Assembly: GCA_035632095.1 (NCBI GenBank)
Contig: DASQHM010000109.1
Location: 1 to 23,573 of the forward strand
DNA length: 23,573 nucleotides
Direction: 5' to 3'
DNA from: DASQHM01 sp035632095
GTDB lineage: Bacteria > Pseudomonadota > Alphaproteobacteria > Ferrovibrionales > Ferrovibrionaceae
Below the pieces are notes generated by a model. The model did not search any database and had not been told where the DNA came from. It was given only the letters and a program-made list of their open reading frames with translations. The position numbers and the translations under genes are program-made. How positions within the stretch are numbered: the stretch's first letter is position 1; every line of letters begins with the position of its first letter. This document shows positions 15,160-23,573 of this stretch, one piece after another.

Positions 15160-15774
15160 TCAACGCGAGTAGAACTCGACCACCAGCTGCGGTTCCATCT
15201 TCACCGGATAGGGCACGTCGCCGAGTTGCGGCGTGCGCACGAACTTGCCCTTCACTTTCGAGCCGTCGACTTCTATGTAGTCGGGCACGTCGCGCTCGGT
15301 GCTCTCCAGCGATTCCAGGATCGCCACCAGCTGCCGCGACTTCGCCTTCACCTCGATGGTGTCGCCTTCGTCGACGCGTGCGGAGGGGATGTTGAGGCGC
15401 TTGCCGTTGACGTGGATGTGGCCGTGGCTCACCAACTGGCGCGCCGCGAACGGCGTCGCCGCCAGCTTCATGCGATAGACCACGGTGTCGAGGCGCCGTT
15501 CGAGCAATCCGACCAAGCTCTCCGACGTGTCGCCTTTCGAGCTGACCGCCAACTCGTAGATGTTGCGGAACTGCTTTTCGGTGATGTTGCCGTAGTAGCC
15601 GCGAAGCTTCTGCTTGGCGGCGAGCTGCACGCCGTAGTCCGAAGGCTTGCGCCGGCGCTGGCTATGCTGGCCGGGCGGCGTCTCGCGCTTGTTGACCGGG
15701 CTCTTCGGCCGGCCCCAGAGGTTCTCGCCGAGACGGCGATTGATCTTGTACTTGGACTGCAGGCGCTTGGTCAT
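15160..15774 (-). CDS. rpsD: 30S ribosomal protein S4
   Basis: S4, 204 residues, the primary 16S rRNA-binding protein that nucleates 30S assembly. The N-terminal segment (TKRLQSKYKINRRLGENLWG) lacks the four-cysteine zinc cluster, as in other zinc-free forms. The S4 RNA-binding domain spans about 94-155 (RRLDTVVYRMKLAATPFAAR, then QLVSHGHIHVNGKRLNIPS), and the end PVKMEPQLVVEFYSR is typical. It stands outside the alpha operon, as is usual in alphaproteobacteria, and has its own promoter and terminator. The Shine-Dalgarno before the ATG at 15774 is weak (GGATGG). Confidence 0.98.
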   Translation of the reverse strand: MTKRLQSKYKINRRLGENLWGRPKSPVNKRETPPGQHSQRRRKPSDYGVQLAAKQKLRGYYGNITEKQFRNIYELAVSSKGDTSESLVGLLERRLDTVVYRMKLAATPFAARQLVSHGHIHVNGKRLNIPSARVDEGDTIEVKAKSRQLVAILESLESTERDVPDYIEVDGSKVKGKFVRTPQLGDVPYPVKMEPQLVVEFYSR

Positions 15775-15834
15775 CGAGCCATCCGTGAAACGTGCGAATC
15801 TTGCCGGCGGCGGCCTGCCGCCCGGAAGGCGCGT

Positions 15835-15862
15835 ACTATACCCGCAAGTCCCGGAGCGTCAA
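15835..15862 (-). promoter_or_regulatory. Promoter of rpsD
   Basis: On the minus strand TTGACG (15862-15857), a 16-base spacer and TATAGT (15840-15835): five of six matches in both boxes, the best sigma70-like promoter in the window. The leader to the rpsD start would be about 54 bases. Confidence 0.65.
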
Positions 15863-15897
15863 GCCGCTTTCGGCCCGGCCAAACGCCACCCAAGGCC

Positions 15898-16782
15898 TTA
15901 CAGGAACTCGCGAATTGCCGCGTTCACCTCGGCCGGACGCTCTTCCAGCACCCAGTGGGTGGCATCGTCGATCCGCCGGATGCGGAGGTCGGCGACGAAT
16001 TTGTCGAGGCCGTCCAGGTTGCCGGGCGGTAGCGCCGTATCCTGCATTCCCCAGATCACGAGCGTCGGCACTTTGACCTGGAACAGCGCCGGGTCCAGCT
16101 TCGGCGCCACATCGGACGGATCGCCGCCCGCTTTCGGCGGACGAAGCGGCGAGGCCCGATACCAGTTGAGTCCGCCGGTGAGCGCGCCGGGCTGGCCCCA
16201 AGCCGCGAGATACGCCCGCTTGTCCGCCTCGTTCAAATGTCCCTGTTTGAACGGCCGCTCGTAGGTCCGCTCCCACAGTGTCTTGAAATTGTCCGCCGAC
16301 AGCACCGCCTCCGCCTGCTCCGAGCGGAAGAACAGCATGTACTGGCTGGCCTGCGCCTGTTTCGGATTCTCCCGCAATTCGCGGGCGAACACCGCCGGGT
16401 GCGGCGCGTTGACGATGACGAGCTTGGCGACCAGCTCGGGATGCTGGATGGCGAAGCCCCAGGCGATGGCGCCGCCCCAATCGTGCGCCACCACGACGCA
16501 GCGCTTCTCGCCGAGGTGCAGCACGAGTTGGCGCAGATCCTCGATGATGTGCCGCGCGGCGTATTGTTCGACCGCCTTCGGCTTGTCGGAAAGATTATAG
16601 CCGCGCATGTCGGGCGCCACGACGCGATGGTCCTTGGCGAATTCGGCCAACTGATGGCGCCACGTGTACCAGAACTCCGGGAAGCCATGCACGAACAGCA
16701 TCAGCGGTCCCTTGCCCGCCGTCGCGTAGTGCAGCTTGATGCCGTTCACCTCGGCGTATTTGTGTTCGTAGGTCGCTGTCAT
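15898..16782 (-). CDS. Alpha/beta hydrolase, epoxide hydrolase/haloacetate dehalogenase-like
   Basis: Alpha/beta-hydrolase of 294 residues. Motifs match the epoxide hydrolase / fluoroacetate dehalogenase branch: H32-G-F-P with FWYTW after it (oxyanion region), nucleophile D101 in AHDWGGAIAWG, acid D248 in IWGMQDTALP and base H276 in DATHWVLEE. Y148 and Y208 (LNWYRAS) in the lid could be the epoxide-activating tyrosines. An Asp nucleophile implies an ester intermediate and hydrolysis of an epoxide or carbon-halogen bond rather than a serine esterase; the substrate is not determinable. There is no signal peptide. Its ATG overlaps the trmJ stop (ATGA), so it is the last gene of the nadE-to-trmJ run, although functionally unrelated to its neighbours. 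Confidence 0.92.
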   Translation of the reverse strand: MTATYEHKYAEVNGIKLHYATAGKGPLMLFVHGFPEFWYTWRHQLAEFAKDHRVVAPDMRGYNLSDKPKAVEQYAARHIIEDLRQLVLHLGEKRCVVVAHDWGGAIAWGFAIQHPELVAKLVIVNAPHPAVFARELRENPKQAQASQYMLFFRSEQAEAVLSADNFKTLWERTYERPFKQGHLNEADKRAYLAAWGQPGALTGGLNWYRASPLRPPKAGGDPSDVAPKLDPALFQVKVPTLVIWGMQDTALPPGNLDGLDKFVADLRIRRIDDATHWVLEERPAEVNAAIREFL

Positions 16783-17573
16783 GACATCTCCACTTTGCGG
16801 CGGCGGCTGCCCGGCACCTTGCGCCCAGCAAGCATTTTGATGATGCCCCGGAGCGTGCGCACGTCCTGCTCGAGCAGCGGTCCGCGTTGCAGGCTGTTGC
16901 GGATATTGTTCATCAACGCGACGCGCTTGTCGGGAATGTTCTGGAAGTAGCCCGCCGCTTCAAGCTCGCCCTCCAGATGGTCGAACAGGCCGAGCAGTTC
17001 GGCGCGGGTGGCGATGCGCGTGTCGCCCATGTCGAATTGCACCGCGGGCGATGTATCGCCGGCCTGGAACCATTCATAGGCCAGCAGCAGAACCGCCTGG
17101 CCGAGATTGAGCGAGGCAAACGCCGGGTTAACCGGCACGGTGACGATGCCTTCCGCCAGCACGATGTCGTCGTTGTAGAGCCCGACCCGCTCGCCGCCGA
17201 ACAGGAGCCCGACCCTTTCGCCGGCGGCCACGGATTTGCGCATGTCCGCCGCCGCCTGGCGCGCCGTCGCCACCGGCTTCAGCATGTCGCGCCGGCGCGC
17301 GGTGGTGGCGTAGACGCGGTGCAGATCGGCGATGGCCTCGCGGGTGGACCCGAAGACGCGCGCCGCATCGAGCACCTGGTCGGCGCGGCTCGCCATGGCG
17401 CGTGTGCGCTCGTTCAGCCAATTGTGCCTGGGCTTCACCAGGCGCAGGTCGGTCAGGCCGAAATTGAGCATGGCGCGCGCCACCGCGCCGATGTTCTCGC
17501 CGAGTTGCGGCTCCACCAGCACGATGGTCGGCCCGCCCAGGATCGGCTCGCGCCGGCGATCGGTGCCGGCCAC
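16779..17573 (-). CDS. trmJ: tRNA (cytidine/uridine-2'-O-)-methyltransferase TrmJ family
   Basis: SPOUT-class RNA methyltransferase of 264 residues. TrmJ 2'-O-methylates residue 32 of the tRNA anticodon loop using S-adenosylmethionine. Expected segments are seen: VLVEPQLGENIGAVARAML (motif 1), GLTDLRLVKPRH, the knot parts LLFGGERVGLYNDDI and VTVPVNPAFASLNLGQAVLLLAYEW, then a C-terminal helical extension. The start is the GTG at 17573, two bases after the cimA stop. It overlaps the downstream hydrolase by four bases. Family membership is secure; tRNA position 32 is inferred from the family. Confidence 0.92.
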   Translation of the reverse strand: MAGTDRRREPILGGPTIVLVEPQLGENIGAVARAMLNFGLTDLRLVKPRHNWLNERTRAMASRADQVLDAARVFGSTREAIADLHRVYATTARRRDMLKPVATARQAAADMRKSVAAGERVGLLFGGERVGLYNDDIVLAEGIVTVPVNPAFASLNLGQAVLLLAYEWFQAGDTSPAVQFDMGDTRIATRAELLGLFDHLEGELEAAGYFQNIPDKRVALMNNIRNSLQRGPLLEQDVRTLRGIIKMLAGRKVPGSRRRKVEMS

Positions 17574-17575
17574 GT

Positions 17576-19215
17576 TCAGCCGCCGGCGCGGGTGATGGAG
17601 CGGGCGCCGGCTGGCACCGACGCCGCGGGCGCGCCGTCGCGATGCAGCTTGTAGACGATGCTGTCGTAGAGCGCCTGGAACGACGCATCCACGATATTGG
17701 GCGAGACGCCGACCGTGAACCAGCGGTTCCCCTGGGCGTCGGCGGATTCGATAAGCACGCGCGTCACCGCCTCGGTGCCGCCGGTCAGGATGCGGACCTT
17801 GAAGTCCACCAGGCGCAGGTCGGCCAGGTAGCTCGAATACTTGCCGAGATCCTTGCGCAGCGCGTTGTCGAGCGCGTTGACCGGGCCGTTGCCCTCGCCG
17901 ACCGACATGAGCGCTTCGCCGTCCACCGACACTTTCACGGTGGCTTCGGAGACGGTGACCAGCTCGCCGTAAGCGTTGTGCCGGCGCTCGACCATGACGC
18001 GGAAGCTGCGGACGTCGAAATAGTCCGGCACCTGGCCCAGCGCTCGCCGCGCCATCAGCTCGAAACTCGCTTCGGCGCCGTCGTAGGAATAGCCCTGGAA
18101 CTCGCGCTCTTTCACCTCTTCGAGCAGCCGCGTCACTTTCGGATGCTTCGGATCCAGCTCGATGCCGGCCTCGCGGAGCCGCGCCAGGATATTCGACCGT
18201 CCGGCCTGGTCGGAGACCAGAATGTGCCGCTGGTTTCCTACGCTTTCGGGCGGCACGTGCTCGTAGGTGCGCGGGTCCTTCTCCACCGCGGAAACATGCA
18301 GTCCGCCCTTGTGGGCGAAAGCCGAGGCGCCGACGTAGGCCGCATGGCGGTTCGGCGCGCGGTTCAGCAACTCGTCGAGCAGCCGCGATGCCTGCGTGAT
18401 ATGAGCAAGGCCGTCATCACTGATGCCGATCTCGAAGCGCTCCTTGAAACCGGGCTTCAGCATGAGAGTTGGGATCAGCGACACCAGATTGGCGTTGCCG
18501 CAGCGCTCGCCGAGGCCGTTAAGCGTGCCCTGCACCTGGCGCACGCCGGCGCGCACCGCCACCAGGCTGTTGGCAACGGCGTTTTCGGTATCGTTGTGGG
18601 CGTGGATGCCGAGCCGGTCGCCGGGTATCGCCTTCGCAACCTCGCCGACGATACGCTCGACCTCGTGCGGCAAGGCGCCGCCGTTGGTGTCGCAGAGCAC
18701 GATCCAGCGCGCGCCCGCCTTCTCGGCGGCCTTGAGGCACGCCAGCGCGTAGTCCGGATTGGCCTTGTAGCCGTCGAAGAAGTGTTCGGCGTCGTACATG
18801 GCTTCGCCGCCCTTGGCGACCGCAGCGGCAATGGAATCGTGGATCAGCTCGATGTTCTCTTCGAGAGTGATGCCGAGTGCGAGCGTCACGTGGAAGTCCC
18901 AGGCCTTGCCCACCAGGCAGGTGCCTTGCGCGCGCGCGTCCAGCACCGGCGCGAGGCCCGGGTCGTTGGCGGCGCTGCGTCCGGGCCGCTTGGTCATGCC
19001 GAACGCTATCAGCTTCGCACGCGGCAATTTCGGCGGCGCGGCGAAAAATGCCGTGTCGGTCGGATTGGCGCCCGGCCATCCGCCTTCCACGTAATCCACG
19101 CCCATGCGGTCGAGCGCCAGCGCAATGGTGCGTTTGTCCTCGACGGAAAAATCGACCCCCTGGGTCTGCGCGCCGTCGCGGAGCGTGGTGTCGAAGATAT
19201 AGAGGCGTTCGCGGC

Positions 19216-19219
<4 letters not shown>
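17576..19219 (-). CDS. cimA: Citramalate synthase
   Basis: CimA, 547 residues, of the LeuA/homocitrate synthase family. It condenses acetyl-CoA and pyruvate to (R)-citramalate, opening the threonine-independent route to isoleucine. The TIM-barrel has DTTLRDG (10-16, metal and catalytic residues), the metal-binding HAHNDTENAVANS, and GTLNGLGERCGNANL. The long central linker (HVSAVEKDPRTYEHV) and the C-terminal regulatory domain (about 400-530) of the CimA/LeuA type are present, so feedback by isoleucine is plausible. I prefer the ATG at 19219, which overlaps the cysS stop as ATGA, over a start five codons earlier. CimA is told from LeuA by overall similarity as I recall it. Confidence 0.92.
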
Positions 19220-20604
<1,385 letters not shown>

Positions 20605-20640
20605 GAGCCGCTCCCGAAACAATCCGTAACGTATTGAAGT

Positions 20641-21981
20641 TTATGCGGTTTCGCCGCGAAGTCGAGCCCGCGCCCGCTCCGGCCCGATGAGAGGTAGCAG
20701 ATTTAGCATTTCGGGTCCACGTTCGCGCCCGGTAAGTGCCAGACGCAGCGGGTGAAACAGCGCGCGGCCCTTGCGGCCCGACTTCTGCGACACCGCCTTG
20801 GTCCACGCGCCCCACGTGGCGCCGTCGAACGGCCCGCCCGGAAGCAACTCGCCCGCCACCCCCAGCAATTCCGCGTCCTCGCACACAGGCGCCACCGTGC
20901 CCGCGACCACCTGCCACCAATCGCGCGCGTCTTCGAAGCGATCCAGGTTGCCGCGCACGGCAAGCCAGAAGTCCTCGCCGGCCGCCCCGAGACCGAGGGC
21001 GGCGAGCCTTGGCTTTGCTGTCGCGTAACTCATGCCGTGCAGCACGCGGCGGCTAAGTTGCACTAGCTCCGCCGGATCGAAGTGCGCGGCGCCGCGGCCG
21101 AAATGCTCGAGCGCGTAGCCGGCCGCCAGGTCGTCGAGCGTCTGTTTCGGCTCCACCGGATCGGACGTGCCGAGCCGCGCGATCAGGCTGGCGACGGCCA
21201 TGGGCTCGATGCCCTGTTCGCGCAAGTCGGCGAGGCTCAACGAGCCGGAGCGTTTCGACAGCCCCTCGCCGGCCGCGTTCACCAGCAAGGCGAAATGCGC
21301 GAAGGCCGGCGGCGCGGCGCCGAGCGCCCGGAAGAGCTGAATCTGCGCCGCCGTATTGGTGACGTGATCCTCGCCGCGAACGATGTGGCTGATGGAAAAG
21401 TCGATATCGTCCACTACCGAGCAAAATCCGTAGAGCGGCGTGCCGTCTTCCCGCACTAGTACCGGATCGGAGGCGCTGGCCGGATCGATTTCGACGCGGC
21501 CGCGAATGATGTCGTCCCAGACGACCGGCGCGTGATCGAGCTTGAAGCGCCAATGGGGCTTCCGGCCCGCCGCTACCAGCGAGCGCTTGTCGTCGGCATT
21601 CAGCTTCAAAGCCGCGCGATCGTAGACCGGCGGGCGGTGGCTGGCCCGCGCCAGCGCCCGCTTGCGTTCGAGCTCGTCCGGCGTCTCATAGCAGTCGTAC
21701 AGCCGTCCATCGCCCTTGAGCCGCTCCGCCGTTTCGGCATAGCGCGACAATCGATCCGACTGGCGCGCGAAACGGCCCCAGGTCAATCCGAGCCAGGCGA
21801 GATCGCGCTCGATGGCGGCGGCGAATTCCGGCTTTGAACGCTCGCGGTCGGTGTCGTCGAGACGCAGCATGAACGATCCGGCGCGGTTCCTGGCGAACAG
21901 CCAGTTCACCAGCGCGGCGCGGACGTTGCCTACATGCAGCAGCCCCGTGGGGCTCGGCGCGAAGCGGACGGCAACGCTCAC
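20641..21981 (-). CDS. gltX: Glutamate--tRNA ligase
   Basis: GluRS-type class I synthetase of 446 residues, somewhat short for the family. The start VSVAVRFAPSPTGLLHVGNV gives the HIGH motif as HVGN (16-19); the Rossmann insert has VDDIDFSISHIVRGEDHVTN, and the KMSKS loop is LSKRSGSLS. The 'GEDHVTNTA' form, LSKR loop and length resemble the second GluRS copy (GltX2) seen in many alphaproteobacteria, which also need tRNA-Gln charging with glutamate; this is an inference. The start is the GTG at 21981, overlapping the nadE stop as GTGA. A much longer reading frame upstream is the shifted frame of nadE and not part of the protein. cysS lies 36 bases downstream. Confidence 0.95.
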   Translation of the reverse strand: MSVAVRFAPSPTGLLHVGNVRAALVNWLFARNRAGSFMLRLDDTDRERSKPEFAAAIERDLAWLGLTWGRFARQSDRLSRYAETAERLKGDGRLYDCYETPDELERKRALARASHRPPVYDRAALKLNADDKRSLVAAGRKPHWRFKLDHAPVVWDDIIRGRVEIDPASASDPVLVREDGTPLYGFCSVVDDIDFSISHIVRGEDHVTNTAAQIQLFRALGAAPPAFAHFALLVNAAGEGLSKRSGSLSLADLREQGIEPMAVASLIARLGTSDPVEPKQTLDDLAAGYALEHFGRGAAHFDPAELVQLSRRVLHGMSYATAKPRLAALGLGAAGEDFWLAVRGNLDRFEDARDWWQVVAGTVAPVCEDAELLGVAGELLPGGPFDGATWGAWTKAVSQKSGRKGRALFHPLRLALTGRERGPEMLNLLPLIGPERARARLRGETA

Positions 21982-23573
21982 GACGTGTCGCGGAAGCGGT
22001 TGGTGATCGGATAGCGCCGGTCGCGCCCGAAGCTGCGCTGGGTGATCTTCACGCCGGGCGGCGCCTGGCGTCGCTTGTATTCGGCGATATACAGCAGGTT
22101 CTCGACGCGCTTCACCGTTTCGCGGGCGACGCCGAGCGCCACGATCTGATCGACGCTCATCTCGCGTTCCACCAGGCACTGCAACACGCGGTCCAGCACC
22201 GCATAGGGCGGCAGACTGTCCTCGTCCTTCTGGTCGGGGCGCAATTCGGCCGACGGCGGCTTGGTGATGATGCGCTCCGGGATCACGCGCCCGGGCGGGC
22301 CGAACGCGCCGTCGGGATGATGCTGATTGCGCCAATGGGAGAGTTCGAACACTGTGGTCTTGTAGACGTCCTTGAGCACGTTGAAGCCGCCGCACATGTC
22401 GCCGTAGAGCGTGGCATAGCCGACCGACATCTCCGATTTGTTGCCGGTGGTGAGCACCATGTGGCCGAACTTGTTGGAGAGCGCCATGAGCGTGAGGCCG
22501 CGCATGCGGGACTGGACATTCTCCTCCGTGGTGTCGGGCTTGGTGCCGTCGAACAGCGGCTTCAGCGCCGCATAGACCGCGTCGACCGTCGTGCCGATCG
22601 GCACCGTGTCGTAGCGGAGTCCGATGAGCTTGGCGCATTCGGCCGCGTCTTCCAGGCTTTCCGACGACGTGAAGCGGTACGGCAGCATCACCGTCCAGAC
22701 TTTGCCCGGTCCCAAAGCATCGGCGGCCACGGCGGCGGTGAGCGCGGAATCGACGCCGCCCGAAAGGCCGAGCACGACACCGGGAAAGCGATTTTTGCCT
22801 ACGTAATCGCGCAAGCCCACCATCATGGCGAGCCAGATGCCTTCGAGCCGCGTCGGCGGCTGGATTCTCTCGGCCGTGGCGCAGCGCCAGCCGCCGCTTT
22901 CGCGCGTCCACGAGGTGAGGCGCACGGCCTCCTTGAACGCGGGAAGCTGCGCCGCCAAGGTGCGATCGGCATTGACCGCGAAGGATGCGCCGTCGAACAC
23001 CAGCTCGTCCTGGCCCCCGACTTCGTTGACGTAGATCAGCGGCAGGCCGGACTCGTTCACGCGCGCGAGCGCCAGGTTCAAGCGCATGTCCGGCTTGTCG
23101 ATCTCGAAGGGCGAGCCGTTCGGCACCAGCAGGATTTCGGCGCCGGTCTCGCTCAGGCATTCGGTGACGTCTGGTAGCCACATGTCTTCGCAGATCATTA
23201 GGCCGAGCCTGACGCCCTTGAACACGACCGGCCCCGGCAGCGGCCCCGGCGCGAACACGCGCTTCTCGTCGAACACCCCGTAATTGGGCAGATCGTATTT
23301 GAACCGGGTGGCGGCGATGCGCCCGCCTTCGAGCAGAAAGCCGGCGTTGTAGAGCTTGCCCTCTTCGCGCCACGGCGCACCGACAATCAGGGCCGGACCG
23401 CCATCGGCAGTCTCCGCCGCCAGGATGCGCACCGCCTCCATCGACGCATCCTGCAGCCGCGGCTTCAGCACCAGGTCTTCGGGCGGGTAGCCGCAAACCA
23501 CCAGTTCGGAATAGAGCACAAGATCGGCGCCGAGACCGGCCGCTTCCGCGCGGGCGGCGCGGATCTTGGCGAG
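21978..23573 (-). CDS. nadE: Glutamine-dependent NAD+ synthetase, 5' end outside window
   Basis: 531 residues are in the window; about 20 N-terminal residues lie beyond it, since the frame is open to the edge (LAKIRAARAEAAGLGADLVL). It amidates nicotinic acid adenine dinucleotide to NAD+, the last step of NAD synthesis. The N-terminal nitrilase-type glutaminase domain has the Glu-Lys-Cys triad: the Glu of YSELVVCGYPPEDL, the Lys of NYGVFDEKRVF, and the Cys of GLMICEDMW. The C-terminal synthetase domain has the PP-loop LGLSGGVDSAL and GNKSEMSVGYATLYGD. All catalytic residues are present. It heads the visible part of the gltX-cysS-cimA-trmJ run and overlaps gltX by four bases. Confidence 0.97.
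   Translation of the reverse strand, partial: LAKIRAARAEAAGLGADLVLYSELVVCGYPPEDLVLKPRLQDASMEAVRILAAETADGGPALIVGAPWREEGKLYNAGFLLEGGRIAATRFKYDLPNYGVFDEKRVFAPGPLPGPVVFKGVRLGLMICEDMWLPDVTECLSETGAEILLVPNGSPFEIDKPDMRLNLALARVNESGLPLIYVNEVGGQDELVFDGASFAVNADRTLAAQLPAFKEAVRLTSWTRESGGWRCATAERIQPPTRLEGIWLAMMVGLRDYVGKNRFPGVVLGLSGGVDSALTAAVAADALGPGKVWTVMLPYRFTSSESLEDAAECAKLIGLRYDTVPIGTTVDAVYAALKPLFDGTKPDTTEENVQSRMRGLTLMALSNKFGHMVLTTGNKSEMSVGYATLYGDMCGGFNVLKDVYKTTVFELSHWRNQHHPDGAFGPPGRVIPERIITKPPSAELRPDQKDEDSLPPYAVLDRVLQCLVEREMSVDQIVALGVARETVKRVENLLYIAEYKRRQAPPGVKITQRSFGRDRRYPITNRFRDTS

Noticed and set aside
15076..16032. 318-residue plus-strand frame across the rpsD region
   Set aside because: It runs opposite rpsD and its promoter and terminator; composition and lack of recognisable motifs mark it as a shadow.
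21982..23496. Apparent 500-residue N-terminal extension of gltX
   Set aside because: It is the shifted frame of nadE, Arg/Ala-rich and without motifs; GluRS begins at the GTG at 21981 with RFAPSPTG.

Overview
The window is about 23.6 kb of GC-rich DNA that reads as the chromosome of an alphaproteobacterium. The indicators are a gene for the F1-ATPase inhibitor zeta subunit (DUF1476, a family known mainly from alphaproteobacteria), the gene order purB / zeta / purC-purS ... purQ-purL-bolA-grxD, a type-A rhizobial-style small heat-shock protein with a ROSE-like leader, and a bacterial S4 without a zinc cluster. I cannot assign a genus. The DNA is densely coded: no gap without a gene exceeds about 230 bases. 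I see no rRNA, tRNA, CRISPR array or insertion sequence.

Layout. 1-945 (minus): a small lipoprotein and a truncated Thr/Ser/Gly-rich secreted protein, both of unknown function. 1167-3048 (plus): radC, then a two-domain protein joining a cysteine-poor thioredoxin-fold domain to a prolyl-4-hydroxylase-type 2OG-Fe(II) oxygenase. 3017-3976 (minus): a LysR regulator whose 3' end overlaps the oxygenase gene. 4058-12563: purine biosynthesis (purB, purC, purS, purQ, purL), with the zeta inhibitor on the opposite strand between purB and purC. The run purC-purS / purQ-purL is split by four minus-strand genes: a BrnT-BrnA toxin-antitoxin pair and an acyl-CoA dehydrogenase / enoyl-CoA hydratase-like pair. 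12586-13190 (plus): BolA and a CGFS monothiol glutaredoxin, a standard iron-sulfur trafficking pair. 13192-14370 (minus): an MFS transporter. 14474-15774 (minus): hsp20 and rpsD, each with its own promoter and terminator signals. 15898-23573 (minus): a tightly packed run, in transcription order nadE (5' end outside the window), gltX, cysS, cimA, trmJ and an alpha/beta hydrolase; three of the junctions are 4-base start/stop overlaps.

How the genes work together. PurB, PurC and the PurS/PurQ/PurL complex catalyse steps of IMP/AMP synthesis. A possible promoter with an overlapping inverted repeat lies in front of purC, and a candidate promoter in front of purQ could explain how purQL is still expressed despite the split. 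BolA and Grx4 form a [2Fe-2S] carrier pair. The nadE-gltX-cysS-cimA-trmJ run combines NAD synthesis, two aminoacyl-tRNA synthetases, the first step of the pyruvate route to isoleucine and a tRNA 2'-O-methyltransferase.

Most of the window is ordinary housekeeping DNA. The parts that most deserve a second look are the redoxin-like/P4H fusion, the split purine operon with its toxin-antitoxin pair and operator palindrome, the ROSE-like thermometer plus heat-shock promoter before hsp20, the purC operator-like repeat, and altered catalytic positions in the acyl-CoA dehydrogenase and hydratase. I did not find a clearly new multi-gene system.
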